Both the position numbers and the translations under genes were made by a program. Source: Deltaproteobacteria bacterium (lineage in GTDB: Bacteria > UBA10199 > GCA-002796325 > JACPFF01). From it: DNA of 64,000 nt. The stretch is taken from NCBI GenBank assembly GCA_016183065.1, contig JACPFF010000019.1, positions 105,351-169,350 of the forward strand, given 5' to 3'. Of the stretch, positions 8,911 through 18,605 are shown in pieces (within the stretch, counting starts at the first letter, position 1; every line of letters begins with the position of its first letter). A model generated the notes under the pieces. It had not been told where the DNA came from. It did not search any database and worked only from the letters and a program-made list of their open reading frames with translations.

Positions 8911-9538
8911 CCCCCGCGAGCGCGAGCTGATAGGCCGGGAATGCCGCGCCACCGCTGAACATGCGTACACGATAGAGCGGTTGGCCTTCGAGAAATGGGA
9001 AGAGTCTTGCCATCTCTAACGAATCACCAAAAATGTGTTCATAGGTCTGACTTAGTGTGTAGGCGGTAGTAGTGACTGTCGCTGGTTCCACCAACTCACT
9101 TCGTTCCTCAGTAAAAAATGTTGCAAAGGATGTGGTGAGTGGTGAGGGGAGCACCCCGAGATCGTCGAGGAAGGCCAAATATTGCTTTGCTGAGGCATCT
9201 GCGGGGAGATCATAGAGGGCGTAGGGTAGGGGGGTCGAACGGGCAGCAAGGGTCGCCATGAGTGTATCGTGTATCGCCGATGTCCATGGTCCGCGGAGTT
9301 TGTGCACTTCGGTTTGCACCCGCCGGACAACGCCGTCGAGAACCTGCTCTCGCGTCATCGTGACGCCATGGATCACAGTTCGGGCCGTGCGCTCTGCAGC
9401 AAGTGCATGCTGTTCCGAGGAGGGTTTCACCGAAGGCATCCGTTGCGTGGGCAACGGGCGCTGTCGCGGTGATGTCCAGACGGAGCGCAAACGTGATGTT
9501 GTGTGATGCGATCCACTCCCTGGCCGTCTTGCGCGCAT
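8873..9538 (-). CDS. hypothetical protein, 221 aa
   Basis: The start ATG at 9538 is preceded by AGGAGA at good spacing, so it is preferred. The first ~45 residues are Arg/Ser/Pro-rich and disordered; the rest is helical and ends in a hydrophobic C-terminus (residues ~195-220, Ala/Leu/Ile-rich). No family recognised. The 3' end overlaps the last codons of the giant gene on the opposite strand by 38 bp, a convergent arrangement. It is divergent from the 68-aa/537-aa/370-aa set to its right. It could be an inhibitor of the giant protein, but only position suggests this. Confidence 0.6.
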   Translation of the reverse strand: MRARRPGSGSHHTTSRLRSVWTSPRQRPLPTQRMPSVKPSSEQHALAAERTARTVIHGVTMTREQVLDGVVRRVQTEVHKLRGPWTSAIHDTLMATLAARSTPLPYALYDLPADASAKQYLAFLDDLGVLPSPLTTSFATFFTEERSELVEPATVTTTAYTLSQTYEHIFGDSLEMARLFPFLEGQPLYRVRMFSGGAAFPAYQLALAGAIGILPPALVSG

Positions 9539-9617
9539 GATCTCTCCTGTTGTTCTCTCATCGGCACCCAGCGGTAAACGTTGCGTCCACTCATTGCCCT
9601 GTCGGTGACAACATGTA

Positions 9618-9824
9618 GTGGATCATGAACTGATTCGTAAAGCGTTCGTCTCGCCCACTCTTCGTATTCTGCGAGAACACGGAAATCAGGAGGCCCGCGT
9701 TTATCGGAGTAGCGGTGCCCGGAACCTTACGTTAACACGTGGTCGTCATGGCACGATCGATATCACATCTCGTTCGAGCGCTATCCGTGTGTTGCTGCAG
9801 GGCATCCGTCGTAAGGTGATGTGA
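9618..9824 (+). CDS. small hypothetical protein, 68 aa
   Basis: A basic, strand-rich short protein of unknown function. Its stop codon overlaps a GTG (GTGA at 9821-9824) that is in frame with the next gene, suggesting translational coupling. Coding character is otherwise weak, and there is no strong ribosome-binding site. The interval 9539-9617 holds the divergent promoters; I saw no clear -35/-10 pair there. Confidence 0.4.
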   Translation: MDHELIRKAFVSPTLRILREHGNQEARVYRSSGARNLTLTRGRHGTIDITSRSSAIRVLLQGIRRKVM

Positions 9825-9826
9825 CT

Positions 9827-11440
9827 ATGGCGACTGCATCGACAGCGTTGGCAAAACTTCCTGCAACGGCCGCACCGTATGGGAAGCGACCCTTAACGCC
9901 GCTCTATCCCGGTGCGCCGGCCGCACCGGTGTATCCGGTGGCCTATGGCCACAAGGCAAAAGGATGGATGGCACTGCACATCGGGACGGCCGGGCTCTCA
10001 CGGGTGATCCTGCAGCGGGCGGCCAGGCGATTTGGTCTCGCCTTTCAAGAGGTTGCTCAGGCCATCATGACCGACGAGACCCGGTTACGGTCCCTCTACG
10101 GGCGGTGGCAGATCTGTCAGCGCCGGAATACTGAGATTTTCCACGCACGCGAGACGGTCGTGTGGAACGACCGTCGTGAGAGAGAGTGTGCGGGCCTTCT
10201 TGTGCGCCTCGAAGAGCTCGAAGACGTGTTCATGCAACTCTGGGACCGCTGTCAACAGGCACGCCTCGTTGCGGGCGCTGCCCACCTGGCAAATCTCGCC
10301 CCATGCGCCAGAGCGCGGGAGATGTTGGCCCTTGGGGCTTTTCTGATGACTCGCACCACCTCCGCGGCCTGTACCATTGCGTGGCTTGAAGAAGCCGTGG
10401 GTGATTGTGAGCGGACCCTCGAAGAGCTCGAGTCCTTCCTCCGGTGTCAAACCGCACCACTCGAGGCGTTGGTGCCGTGGAAAGAGTATCAGACATTGGC
10501 ACTCCGCTGTCATACCCTCCGCGTGACCCCGACGTTGTTGGGGACGTGCCTCGACCCGACCGATCCAGCACTCGGCGCGCTGCAACGGGCCGACCCCGAG
10601 GCGCTCTTGGAGCGCTGCACCGTGGCACGCCGTCATCTGGAGCACTGCGACGCCCTGTTGGAGCGTATCGCCCAGGCCCAGGTCCTGTGCGACCGGTCTG
10701 CGTCGCGGTTGCTGGCCTATACAGGACATCCGGGCTTCACCCCCCTGCAGGATGACGTGGCGCAGGCGATCGCCGGATTTCAATCGCTGCTCGACCAGGG
10801 AAGAGGGGATCGGCAGCAGATGGAGGTTGTCCTACACCAGCTGACGGCCAGACTCACGCTCTTTCACAACGCCTGCGATGCCCACACGGCACTGCAACGG
10901 CGATGGTATGACCTGGTGCACCTGCGGATACCACCCCTCTCCCCGCGCTGGACCGAGGTCGAAAAGGATGTCGGCGCATTGTTGCCAACCTACAGTCCAG
11001 ATTGTCCGCAGATCCAGGCGCTCAAGCAGGCCATGAACACCGCGCGCACGGCCTATGAACAGCTGCAGGCCGCAGCCCAGCATGCCGAGCAGCAGCTCGC
11101 CCAGCGCGGTTGGACCCTCGCTGCCCAACATCTCGACGACGCCGATCGTCTCTTCCGCATCTGGAGTGACACCATGCCGCGGACGCTGGCCAACCATTTG
11201 CGATCTATGCGGGGCAATGTCGTAAGGGCCATGGATCGGTATTCTGCTCATCTGAAGTATCCAGGATCGTTTGGAATGCACAACGGCCTTATCAGGTTGT
11301 CAGTATTTGTTGGCAAACGGACCTTTTATGCGCGGGCAGATCAGATGGCGCTCTACGCGCGGGAGGGTCGCTATGACCTTGCCACGAAATTGGCGGATTG
11401 GGTTGATGAGATGATGGTGACAACATGGGTTTCAGATTAG
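9827..11440 (+). CDS. long helical protein of unknown function, 537 aa
   Basis: The start is ATG 9827, or GTG 9821 two codons earlier; AAGG about ten bases upstream favours the ATG. The first ~50 residues are Pro/Ala-rich (PLTPLYPGAPAAPVYPVAYG) and probably disordered. The rest is almost entirely helical, with repeated Leu/Glu/Arg heptad-like segments and many Cys and His (e.g. CARAREML, CERTLEELESFL), resembling a spectrin- or coiled-coil-like rod. No catalytic motif seen. It is followed by the 370-aa membrane-anchored helical protein, so both may belong to one assembly. Confidence 0.65.
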   Translation: MATASTALAKLPATAAPYGKRPLTPLYPGAPAAPVYPVAYGHKAKGWMALHIGTAGLSRVILQRAARRFGLAFQEVAQAIMTDETRLRSLYGRWQICQRRNTEIFHARETVVWNDRRERECAGLLVRLEELEDVFMQLWDRCQQARLVAGAAHLANLAPCARAREMLALGAFLMTRTTSAACTIAWLEEAVGDCERTLEELESFLRCQTAPLEALVPWKEYQTLALRCHTLRVTPTLLGTCLDPTDPALGALQRADPEALLERCTVARRHLEHCDALLERIAQAQVLCDRSASRLLAYTGHPGFTPLQDDVAQAIAGFQSLLDQGRGDRQQMEVVLHQLTARLTLFHNACDAHTALQRRWYDLVHLRIPPLSPRWTEVEKDVGALLPTYSPDCPQIQALKQAMNTARTAYEQLQAAAQHAEQQLAQRGWTLAAQHLDDADRLFRIWSDTMPRTLANHLRSMRGNVVRAMDRYSAHLKYPGSFGMHNGLIRLSVFVGKRTFYARADQMALYAREGRYDLATKLADWVDEMMVTTWVSD

Positions 11441-11478
11441 AGAGAGGCCGACGCCGATGCAGGGGTGAGGAGGGTGCA

Positions 11479-12591
11479 ATGAAGACGGAGTTAGTGCACA
11501 ATGGGCCACCGAGAGGGGTTGCAGCCCGGGAGATGGGGCGCCACGTCGCCCGGTTGGGTGTCTCCACGGCCGCAGTGGCCGCACAGCCAGGACTGCTCAC
11601 CGAGTTTGTCCGGAGCGAGCCGAAGGTGCTGGCGGCCTTGCGTCAGGATCGACAACTGGCGGGGATCGGTGACTGTCACACGGAGGCGGAGCTCGAATTG
11701 CGTCTCGCCGAGCTGGTCGGGAGGGGGCCCCCGAGTCTGTGGCAATGGTTGGACGAGGAGGAAGGGATTGCCGAACCAGTTTTCATGTCCTCCGCCTTTC
11801 TTGGCCTGATGATCGCCGTAGTTACAGATTCGCCTATTCCCCTAGTCATAGGGTTGGGATGGTTGCCTACACTGCTCGGTATAGTCAAAGCGGGGCAGTG
11901 GTTGTGGTTCAAACGCAGTATCAACGTGCAGCTGAGCCGGGTCGTCTCCGCATACAACACCCTTGACAACGCCCTTGAGGCGCTCGCCGAGCCGGCCGAG
12001 CTCTCCGAGCTCTTTGTCCGTCATCCGACCATTGGCGATGGCTTCTTGATCGACTTCCTCCCCCGTACGCTCGCCGGTGGTCTCACGGCGTTGCGCGCCA
12101 GAGAGACCTCGTTGGCGCTCTCGCTCGCGCAACTCGAGGCCGATGCCGAGCGGATTCCCAGCCTGCGCGTTTCAGAAGAGCTCCGCACCGAGGCCCAGAG
12201 GGAGAATGCACTGGCCCATGATACCACGACCGCCATTCTCGCCGACATTCGCGCCGAGGGTATTGCTCCGGTCGAGCGCTTGATCGCCGAGCTGCCGCGT
12301 ATCCAGGTTGCGTGGGGCACGCTGCGCGACGAGATCCTTGCCGAGGCCAGCGATACCAGTCTGGCCAAGGCCATGATCGAGCGCGCCCTCGCGGCCAGCG
12401 GTCGCGCTCTCGACAGTGTGGAGCTCCTGGAGGCGACCCGGCAGCGTTTCCGGGATCGCGTCGACGAATTCGTCACGGTAATGGATACGGCTGCGGCCAT
12501 GGTGTACGGCCATCAGCGCCTCCTTGCCGAGGCCGATACCGTCTCCGCGACCTTGACCCGGGCCCTCTCCCCGACCACGAGCGCCGACTGA
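11479..12591 (+). CDS. membrane-anchored coiled-coil protein, 370 aa
   Basis: ATG 11479 is chosen because GAGGAGGG lies directly upstream; an in-frame earlier start at 11425 would overlap the preceding gene. Residues ~102-145 form a hydrophobic hairpin (FMSSAFLGLMIAVV ... IPLVIGLGWLPTLLGIV). The ~220 residues after it are long amphipathic helices rich in Ala, Glu, Leu and Arg, typical of coiled coil. No enzymatic motif. Genes at 9618, 9827 and 11479 form a same-strand set. The stop codon abuts the convergent acyltransferase gene with no spacer. Confidence 0.7.
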   Translation: MKTELVHNGPPRGVAAREMGRHVARLGVSTAAVAAQPGLLTEFVRSEPKVLAALRQDRQLAGIGDCHTEAELELRLAELVGRGPPSLWQWLDEEEGIAEPVFMSSAFLGLMIAVVTDSPIPLVIGLGWLPTLLGIVKAGQWLWFKRSINVQLSRVVSAYNTLDNALEALAEPAELSELFVRHPTIGDGFLIDFLPRTLAGGLTALRARETSLALSLAQLEADAERIPSLRVSEELRTEAQRENALAHDTTTAILADIRAEGIAPVERLIAELPRIQVAWGTLRDEILAEASDTSLAKAMIERALAASGRALDSVELLEATRQRFRDRVDEFVTVMDTAAAMVYGHQRLLAEADTVSATLTRALSPTTSAD

Positions 12592-13740
12592 TCAGCGGTC
12601 CCCGCCGTCAGTCATCTCCAGCCGTGTACGATGTGCCGCACGGATTGTTGCGAGCCATTGCTCCATCGTGGCCAGGGGATGCGCGGCCGGCATGAACGGA
12701 TCGAGGAACCTCCCCTGCACGTCGTAGGTCAGGAGGTCGAGGTCGGCACGTCCGGTGAAGAGCACGGGGAGGATGGTGGCGTTGGTGGCGGCCGCGATAT
12801 TCGCGAAGCCGGGATAGAGTGGCGCCAAGACATCGCGACCCACGGAATCAGGCCCATCCGCGGCGAGAAAGAAGATGCCGTCCGCCTCGCGCCGAAGGAA
12901 CTCAACACTCCGCGCGATCGCCTCCCGCCCGTTGAGGACGCGCCCGCGCGACTGCCGACCCGCACGTTCGAGCCCGATCATGTGCCGGGTAAAGTGGGGG
13001 TCCGTGTTCCACTCCGGGAAATAATGTGTCAACGAATTCGTATTGGCGAGGAACATCCACGGGCGGTCGGGAAACGCCGCAGTGACGATCTGCATGAGTG
13101 AAAAATCGTCGACAAATGGAAACGGATGATTGCAGGCCACCACCAACCGCCCTGTCGCGGGAATCTCCCCGGTCCCTGTGTACTCGACGCTCGAGGCAAA
13201 ATAGCGCAGTCCCATGGTGAAGAACGTCAGTAAGCGGTCGTCCGTCTGGGCCAGCTCCTGGCGAACCATATCGATGATGATGTCAATCTTGCGGTATGTG
13301 CGAATCCGAAGATCCGCAAAGGCCTCGGCGGACATCCGTGTGAGCAAGCCGGAGACGAATCCTCCTTCGATCACGTCTTGCACCATGGTTGCGTACGGCG
13401 AAGCCCCGTCCGCCGGGGTCTGCAGCGTGGACGCCACCATCGCCTTGTACCGGTCGAGCGTTGTCGGCATCGGTGCGAGGCCATGCTCGGCCATCGCTTC
13501 CCGCAGTCTCTCGTGGCTTTCTTCTGCATGCGATGACTGCTCGTGAAAATGGCGAAAGGCCCACAAGACCGGATCCGCTGTGACCAGACGTTGTGGCGGT
13601 TGGCTGTATGGATCACGCACGGTGAGTGCGCGCCGGAAGGACGCGGTATCGCCACGATACGACGTATCCCACTCGATCGCCCGGAGAAAGGCCGGGACCT
13701 TGCGGGGGCCACCAAAGAGTGCGGAGATCATGCGTGCCAT
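12592..13740 (-). CDS. LPLAT-superfamily acyltransferase
   Basis: 382 aa from ATG 13740; an in-frame ATG at 13830 is also possible, and neither has a good Shine-Dalgarno. Residues ~215-235 carry VACNHPFPFVDDFSLMQI, the Asn-His...Asp block of glycerophosphate and hemolysin-like acyltransferases. Further on, SVEFLRREADGIFFLAADGP takes the place of the usual FPEGTRS block, so the phosphate-binding motif is diverged. Such enzymes move acyl chains onto lysophospholipids or related glycolipids at the inner membrane; the substrate is unknown. It is the last gene before a convergent junction. The 190-bp interval 13741-13930 upstream holds no gene I can support. Confidence 0.68.
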   Translation of the reverse strand: MARMISALFGGPRKVPAFLRAIEWDTSYRGDTASFRRALTVRDPYSQPPQRLVTADPVLWAFRHFHEQSSHAEESHERLREAMAEHGLAPMPTTLDRYKAMVASTLQTPADGASPYATMVQDVIEGGFVSGLLTRMSAEAFADLRIRTYRKIDIIIDMVRQELAQTDDRLLTFFTMGLRYFASSVEYTGTGEIPATGRLVVACNHPFPFVDDFSLMQIVTAAFPDRPWMFLANTNSLTHYFPEWNTDPHFTRHMIGLERAGRQSRGRVLNGREAIARSVEFLRREADGIFFLAADGPDSVGRDVLAPLYPGFANIAAATNATILPVLFTGRADLDLLTYDVQGRFLDPFMPAAHPLATMEQWLATIRAAHRTRLEMTDGGDR

Positions 13741-13930
13741 CGAGGATCGACACTGACAGCCCGGCGCGGTGGCAGCAAGCGTTCCGCGATGTCGACCCGC
13801 GATTTCCGTGTTCTGGTGGTATACGGCCATTCTCCACCATATGCGTAATGTGCGAGTTGTGCCAACGACTCCCGGAGGCCTCAATTGGACCGGTGGCTCA
13901 TCGCTCCTCCCCACCCATACGGGAGGGACA

Positions 13931-14452
13931 TCACATTGTGAGTTGATGCCGTAGCAATGAGACGATCTCTGCGACGACTTTTTCTGCAGCCTGGTCCGTG
14001 GTCCCCGCAAAAATCGTCCCGCCCGAGGATTTGCCTTCGACGTGAAATTCTCCCACCGACCCCCGGGTCCGGGCATCGGTAAGCTGCACCGTGATCACGA
14101 TCTTTGATCGCCCTGCCAGGCCGCCAAACAAGATCCGTGCGGTTTTGCTCACACGGCGCACCTGGCCGATATTCCCCTGGAGAAGCAGCGCCGAGGATTT
14201 CGCATTGGCGTCGTGCGACAGAAAGACTTCACGAAATAACTGGGCTCTTTTGAGGTGGATGACAAGCGCCTCGGCCAGGTGTTCCGCTTCGCGGGCATAC
14301 TTTTCTTCGCTTGCTGTTACGGACACCGCGACCGTGGGATATTGTTTTGAGGTCACGTGCATCGGCGATGCCGAGACGACCCGACCACTCGAGGCACACC
14401 CACTGGCCAGCCATAGTACGCCGCAGATCAGTACCATCACACGCTTTGTCAT
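13931..14452 (-). CDS. DUF4410-like lipoprotein
   Basis: 173 aa from ATG 14452, which has AGAGGGA upstream. The lipobox LASGC lies near residue 19 after a short hydrophobic signal, so the protein is predicted to be lipid-anchored in the envelope. The mature part alternates strands and helices, with KIVITVQLTDARTRGSVGEFHVEGKS in two short conserved-looking blocks, as in small periplasmic DUF4410/GNA1162-like lipoproteins. Function unknown. It is followed on the same strand by the acyltransferase and preceded by another lipoprotein. Confidence 0.72.
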   Translation of the reverse strand: MTKRVMVLICGVLWLASGCASSGRVVSASPMHVTSKQYPTVAVSVTASEEKYAREAEHLAEALVIHLKRAQLFREVFLSHDANAKSSALLLQGNIGQVRRVSKTARILFGGLAGRSKIVITVQLTDARTRGSVGEFHVEGKSSGGTIFAGTTDQAAEKVVAEIVSLLRHQLTM

Positions 14453-14540
14453 AGGTCCCTCTTTGTGCGCGATGCTCACGCATTGCAATGACCGCTATCG
14501 AGGGTCACGCTCCGCCGTCCCCGCTCTCTCTGGCGGCCGT

Positions 14541-15395
14541 TTACTCACAGCGATCTGTTGCCAACACCGCCTGCAATTCGTCATACGAATAGTTCACCCC
14601 GTCTACTGCCACGGTGCCGATCACCTGCCATTCGTCGTCGTTAAATGGTTCCGGCGTGAAGATATCGACCGATTTCTCGAAATGCAATCCCAGGTCGTAC
14701 CCCACCTGATGCGATGCCTCGCCACGGACGAAATCCAACAACAGGTCAGCGTCCTGCGCGGTATTGCACACTGCATCGATGGTGACATGGGCCTGTGTCC
14801 CTTCGATCGCATTGGCGCGCAGCGTCGTGGTGCAGCCAAACACCCCACTGATCGTGTTGTGCTCTCCACACTCTGCATCCGTGAACTGATACTCGAGGAA
14901 GGTCAGCGTGGCCTCGACGGTCCCCGCAAATGTGGTGTTCGAAGACTCCGTCTGATGAATCGAGATCAACACCGTGAGTGTTCCTCCCAGCGGACCCGCC
15001 GCATCGCCGACACATTCAGCGTCGTTGGCATCGATCAGCTGGCACTGAATACCGGAGGTGCCGGCTTTCCCCACCACAACGCCCGCGGGGAAAAAGAGCG
15101 GCAGCCCCAATCCCGGACTCACAGGGAGTGCCTCTTTACCGGTGGTTATTTGCGTATTCCCATCGGATGACTTGGAGGTCTCCAAGTTGGATGACTGAGA
15201 GATCCCCAAGGCCATATCCGATCCCGCCAATGCCCAGGCCGCTTGGTTGACCTCCTCTGCCGAGCCGGATGACGCGTTGGTACTGAACAGCCCCAGTGGC
15301 TGGGATCCACTCCCACTCCCTCCCCCACAGCCACCCATTCCGATCAGTCCGATGAGGACCAGGGGAATAGACCAACGATACTGTGATACCTTCAT
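14541..15395 (-). CDS. lipoprotein of unknown function, 284 aa
   Basis: ATG 15395 follows an excellent AGGGAGGT ribosome-binding site. The signal peptide ends in the lipobox IGMGGC, followed by a Gly/Ser linker (GGGSGSGS), so it is a surface or periplasmic lipoprotein. The mature region (~100-284) is strand-rich, with five or six Cys probably paired. No family recognised. The 138-bp interval to the next lipoprotein (15396-15533) holds its promoter, but I could not place clear -35/-10 boxes. Confidence 0.72.
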   Translation of the reverse strand: MKVSQYRWSIPLVLIGLIGMGGCGGGSGSGSQPLGLFSTNASSGSAEEVNQAAWALAGSDMALGISQSSNLETSKSSDGNTQITTGKEALPVSPGLGLPLFFPAGVVVGKAGTSGIQCQLIDANDAECVGDAAGPLGGTLTVLISIHQTESSNTTFAGTVEATLTFLEYQFTDAECGEHNTISGVFGCTTTLRANAIEGTQAHVTIDAVCNTAQDADLLLDFVRGEASHQVGYDLGLHFEKSVDIFTPEPFNDDEWQVIGTVAVDGVNYSYDELQAVLATDRCE

Positions 15396-15533
15396 AGAAC
15401 CTCCCTTGGTGGACAATACGACGGTCAAACCACATTGTGAACGCGGAGCTACTCATACCTCCGTAAGTTACTCAAGCCCTTCATGGGACTGTCTCATAGA
15501 TTCCGTATTCTCGGAGTCAACAGCACCACACGC

Positions 15534-18500
15534 CTACGAACCGCCCGGCCAGTACGGGTGCAAATAGGCGCTGGCCGTGCCCAATATGGTCAATGCGTTG
15601 TCGTTCGTCATATCGATCTGACCCATCTGAAAGCCGTTACCGGACTGCTGACCAGAGAGATACCCGGAGAAAAAGAGCTGCTGATCTCTCCGGACGTAAA
15701 AATCCTCTATCGCCATGTCGTAATCCCCCAGGAGGTCGATGGTCACCTGCGATCCACTCAAGGGTCTGCGAAAGAGCCCATGTTTTCCGGTGGCATCCGT
15801 CCCCGCGAGATAGACCTCTGTGCCGACGATGCGAAAGAAGGAGAGTGTCTTGAGGGGGAGATCGATCAATTGGGCCGAGGTGTCCTTCAGCTCCACGAGC
15901 GCTCGCGGCCATGGCTGGTCGGACATCCACCACGGTGCATTGGCCAGCCACAGCGGGGGCGGGACGGTGGGCACGCCGATATCGAGGGTATAGTTGTGTC
16001 CCTGCGGTCCCGGCTGGATGTTGATGGCACGTCCCCAGTGGAGATGGCCTTGGTTGTCAAACAGTCCATCCTTCAATCCATCCTTCGCAGTCATGAGCGG
16101 GTGCGGTGTGCCGAAGCCTTGTGCGTCGAAGGTGCTGATGAAAAGCCCCTGACCGGCGGAAGAGGGGAAGACGACATGTTGCTGATCCACGACGTGAAAG
16201 GGGAGATCCCATCGTCCGAATTCGGGCACCACGAGCTCCACCCACGCGCCATCGGGTTGGACATAGCGCAGGACCGGCCACGCCCCGGCATCGGGATCCG
16301 CCAGATCGAACCCTGAGGCGAGCAGTGAGCCATTCTCCAGGGTGTGAAAACGGAATGGGCGGAAGGATCCGAGCGGATAGGTCGTGACCGCGTGGGTCGT
16401 TCGGTCCCAACGCCGGATCTCGGCCTGGGGATGCAGGGTGCCATGGACGTTCACGCCAGGCAGATCGGCGCCGCACGAGCCATCTGCCGGGATCCAGCGA
16501 TAATAGATATTCCCCTCGACATCGAACTGGATCGGCGCGCGCCGCAGCCATGGTGTCGACCCCCAATCATCCGGCAGCAAACCGAATGGCGTGAGTGTGG
16601 GGTCGATACATTCGACATGCTGGAGCCCGTCGGTGAGTACGAAAAATTCACAGGTGCCATCGGCATAGGGAATAGGGAGTGCGGTGTGAAAGGCCACCGC
16701 CCCGGTCGGATGGGTCGCGACATGGGAAGTCCAGGAATATGCGGAGACCAGTTGCAGGCCCAACATCGGCCAGATGACCGTATCGAGGTGTGCACTCAGG
16801 TCAATGAGTGTGGCATCATCGTCTTCAACATTAATAAGATAATGATCGGGACCTTTCGACTCTTCGACAGCATACTCCGCCAGACAGCCTACATTGGGTC
16901 CCGTGCTCTCGACCGGCGCGGGTGGGATGGCGGCATTGGCCTCCGGCCAGACCGGATAGATGTGAGGAAGTGCCTTCGGTGAGCTTGCCACGGGGCTGAC
17001 CTGATAGGCCTTTTGTGGATCGATGCGACCAATCCCATCCGTGCTAGCAAAAAAGAGATGATTGCCGACCGGGAGGAGATCCTTCACCTCAGTGTTGGTC
17101 TCGCCGAGCAAGTCAAGGCCATTGGCTGGTGCCGAGAGGTCCGCGCGAAAGAGCCCGAACATACCAGCCTCACTCTTGCCCACCACATAGAGCTCTTCCC
17201 CGATGAGGCGATAAAAGTTGACTGTGCTCGCCGCCGTGTCGATCGGTGTCGGTGGGGCTGGGAGCACCTGCAAGAGTCCGAGTGGATAGACGAAGTCGAA
17301 GGACTCGAACCACGGTGGCAGCGTGTATGACGAGAACAGTTTTTTTGCCAGCGGAGATAATGGTTTCCAGGCCACGTGGGTCTCCTGTGCATAGACGGCC
17401 CCATTGGGCCCCTGCTCGACATTGACCACATAATGGGCGTGGGGCATGTTCGCCATCAACACCTCGGGCGTGCCAAAGCCGGTCGGTCCAAACGAGACCC
17501 GATACAAGGTCGCCAGGCCCTCCGGCTCTGCGGAGACCGCAGTGAAGTGGAGGCTGTTGTCGGAGATGACATTGAGCGGACCCGCGACCGACTCGCCATT
17601 CGTCATCGTGAGTTGATGCCCATCGCCATTGGGCGCCACATAGCGGAGCACCAACGGGACCTTGCTTGTGCCGGTGGGGTTGTTCATCGGTGCGTCATCC
17701 CCCAGCACCAGGAGCGCGCCATCATCCAGGACGTGGAACCGATAGGGACGGAGCGTTCCCAGCGGATAGGTCGTGACCACGTGGGTCGTTCGGTCCCAGC
17801 GCCGGACCTCGGCCTTGGGATGCACGCCCTCCGTCTGTTCACAATACGCGCCCCACGCGCCCATCTCTTCTGGCACCCATCGATAGTAAAAATTCCCTGA
17901 GGCATCGAACTGGAGCGCGGTCCGGTGCAGCGAGGGGGGGAGACCCCAACCATGCGGCAACTGGCCGAAGCCAATGGCCGTGGGATCGACACAGTGAAGT
18001 GTCTGCAACGAGTTCTCGAGGAGAAAGAGCTGACAGCCCATCCCCTGAAACGGAATCCGCTTGGAGAGGAAAAAGGCGACCCCGCCCAAGGGGTGGGTGG
18101 CCACGATGGCGGGACGCAAGATGGCGCTGTAGGACGGTGCACCCAAGGGCCAGAGCAGTTCCATCAGGTGTTGTTCCAGATCGATGACGAGGTCACCTCC
18201 CCCTCGCGCGCCAATCAGATATTTCTGGGCAGACTGATTTTTGGGATCGATGTCGGCGCAGTCGTCAGAACTTGTCGGCACTGTCCCAGACTCGAAGAAA
18301 TTCCCATAATCGAAAGGATCGCCGAGTGGTGGCGTGGATGATGGTCCATCTGGTTCGCCCGGGCTCGCCGCTGGCAGGATATCCGGGCTGTCCGCGATTC
18401 CCTCTTCGAGGATCGGGTTCCCCGTCGAGGTTCCACCCCCATCGTGCAAATCTTGGAGCGGATCCGGGGGAGCCTGTTCCGACCCATCGTCGCCATCGAA

Positions 18501-18605
18501 TTCCGGTGGGAGTGCGTCGTTGGGGCCGACGTCTTGCGGTCCCCCGCAGGCCATCACGCAACAGGCCATCACGCAGATCGGCAAGGTGAAGAGACGTGGT
18601 CTCAT
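15534..18605 (-). CDS. large lipoprotein with internal duplication, 1023 aa
   Basis: A signal peptide with lipobox VMACG (Cys20) is followed by an acidic, Pro/Gly-rich linker (~20-115) that contains TSTGNPI, a short motif I associate with surface lipoproteins of related bacteria. The body consists of two homologous halves of about 430 residues: RRWDRTTHVVTTYPLG in the first recurs as RRWDRTTHAVTTYPLG in the second, with matching WGLPPSLHR/WGSTPWLRR and FYYRW/IYYRW blocks. Each half looks like a beta-propeller or sheet domain. The start overlaps the stop of the TIGR02147 gene (ATGA), so the two are translationally coupled. Ligand or role unknown. Confidence 0.8.
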   Translation of the reverse strand: MRPRLFTLPICVMACCVMACGGPQDVGPNDALPPEFDGDDGSEQAPPDPLQDLHDGGGTSTGNPILEEGIADSPDILPAASPGEPDGPSSTPPLGDPFDYGNFFESGTVPTSSDDCADIDPKNQSAQKYLIGARGGGDLVIDLEQHLMELLWPLGAPSYSAILRPAIVATHPLGGVAFFLSKRIPFQGMGCQLFLLENSLQTLHCVDPTAIGFGQLPHGWGLPPSLHRTALQFDASGNFYYRWVPEEMGAWGAYCEQTEGVHPKAEVRRWDRTTHVVTTYPLGTLRPYRFHVLDDGALLVLGDDAPMNNPTGTSKVPLVLRYVAPNGDGHQLTMTNGESVAGPLNVISDNSLHFTAVSAEPEGLATLYRVSFGPTGFGTPEVLMANMPHAHYVVNVEQGPNGAVYAQETHVAWKPLSPLAKKLFSSYTLPPWFESFDFVYPLGLLQVLPAPPTPIDTAASTVNFYRLIGEELYVVGKSEAGMFGLFRADLSAPANGLDLLGETNTEVKDLLPVGNHLFFASTDGIGRIDPQKAYQVSPVASSPKALPHIYPVWPEANAAIPPAPVESTGPNVGCLAEYAVEESKGPDHYLINVEDDDATLIDLSAHLDTVIWPMLGLQLVSAYSWTSHVATHPTGAVAFHTALPIPYADGTCEFFVLTDGLQHVECIDPTLTPFGLLPDDWGSTPWLRRAPIQFDVEGNIYYRWIPADGSCGADLPGVNVHGTLHPQAEIRRWDRTTHAVTTYPLGSFRPFRFHTLENGSLLASGFDLADPDAGAWPVLRYVQPDGAWVELVVPEFGRWDLPFHVVDQQHVVFPSSAGQGLFISTFDAQGFGTPHPLMTAKDGLKDGLFDNQGHLHWGRAINIQPGPQGHNYTLDIGVPTVPPPLWLANAPWWMSDQPWPRALVELKDTSAQLIDLPLKTLSFFRIVGTEVYLAGTDATGKHGLFRRPLSGSQVTIDLLGDYDMAIEDFYVRRDQQLFFSGYLSGQQSGNGFQMGQIDMTNDNALTILGTASAYLHPYWPGGS

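Noticed and set aside
9752-9767. TGGCACG as a sigma-54 promoter for the 9827 gene
   Set aside because: The GC of the -12 element is missing at the required spacing.
13862-13880. TGGCAC followed by GC on the minus strand ahead of the acyltransferase
   Set aside because: Spacing between GG and GC is 10 rather than 12, which sigma-54 does not tolerate.
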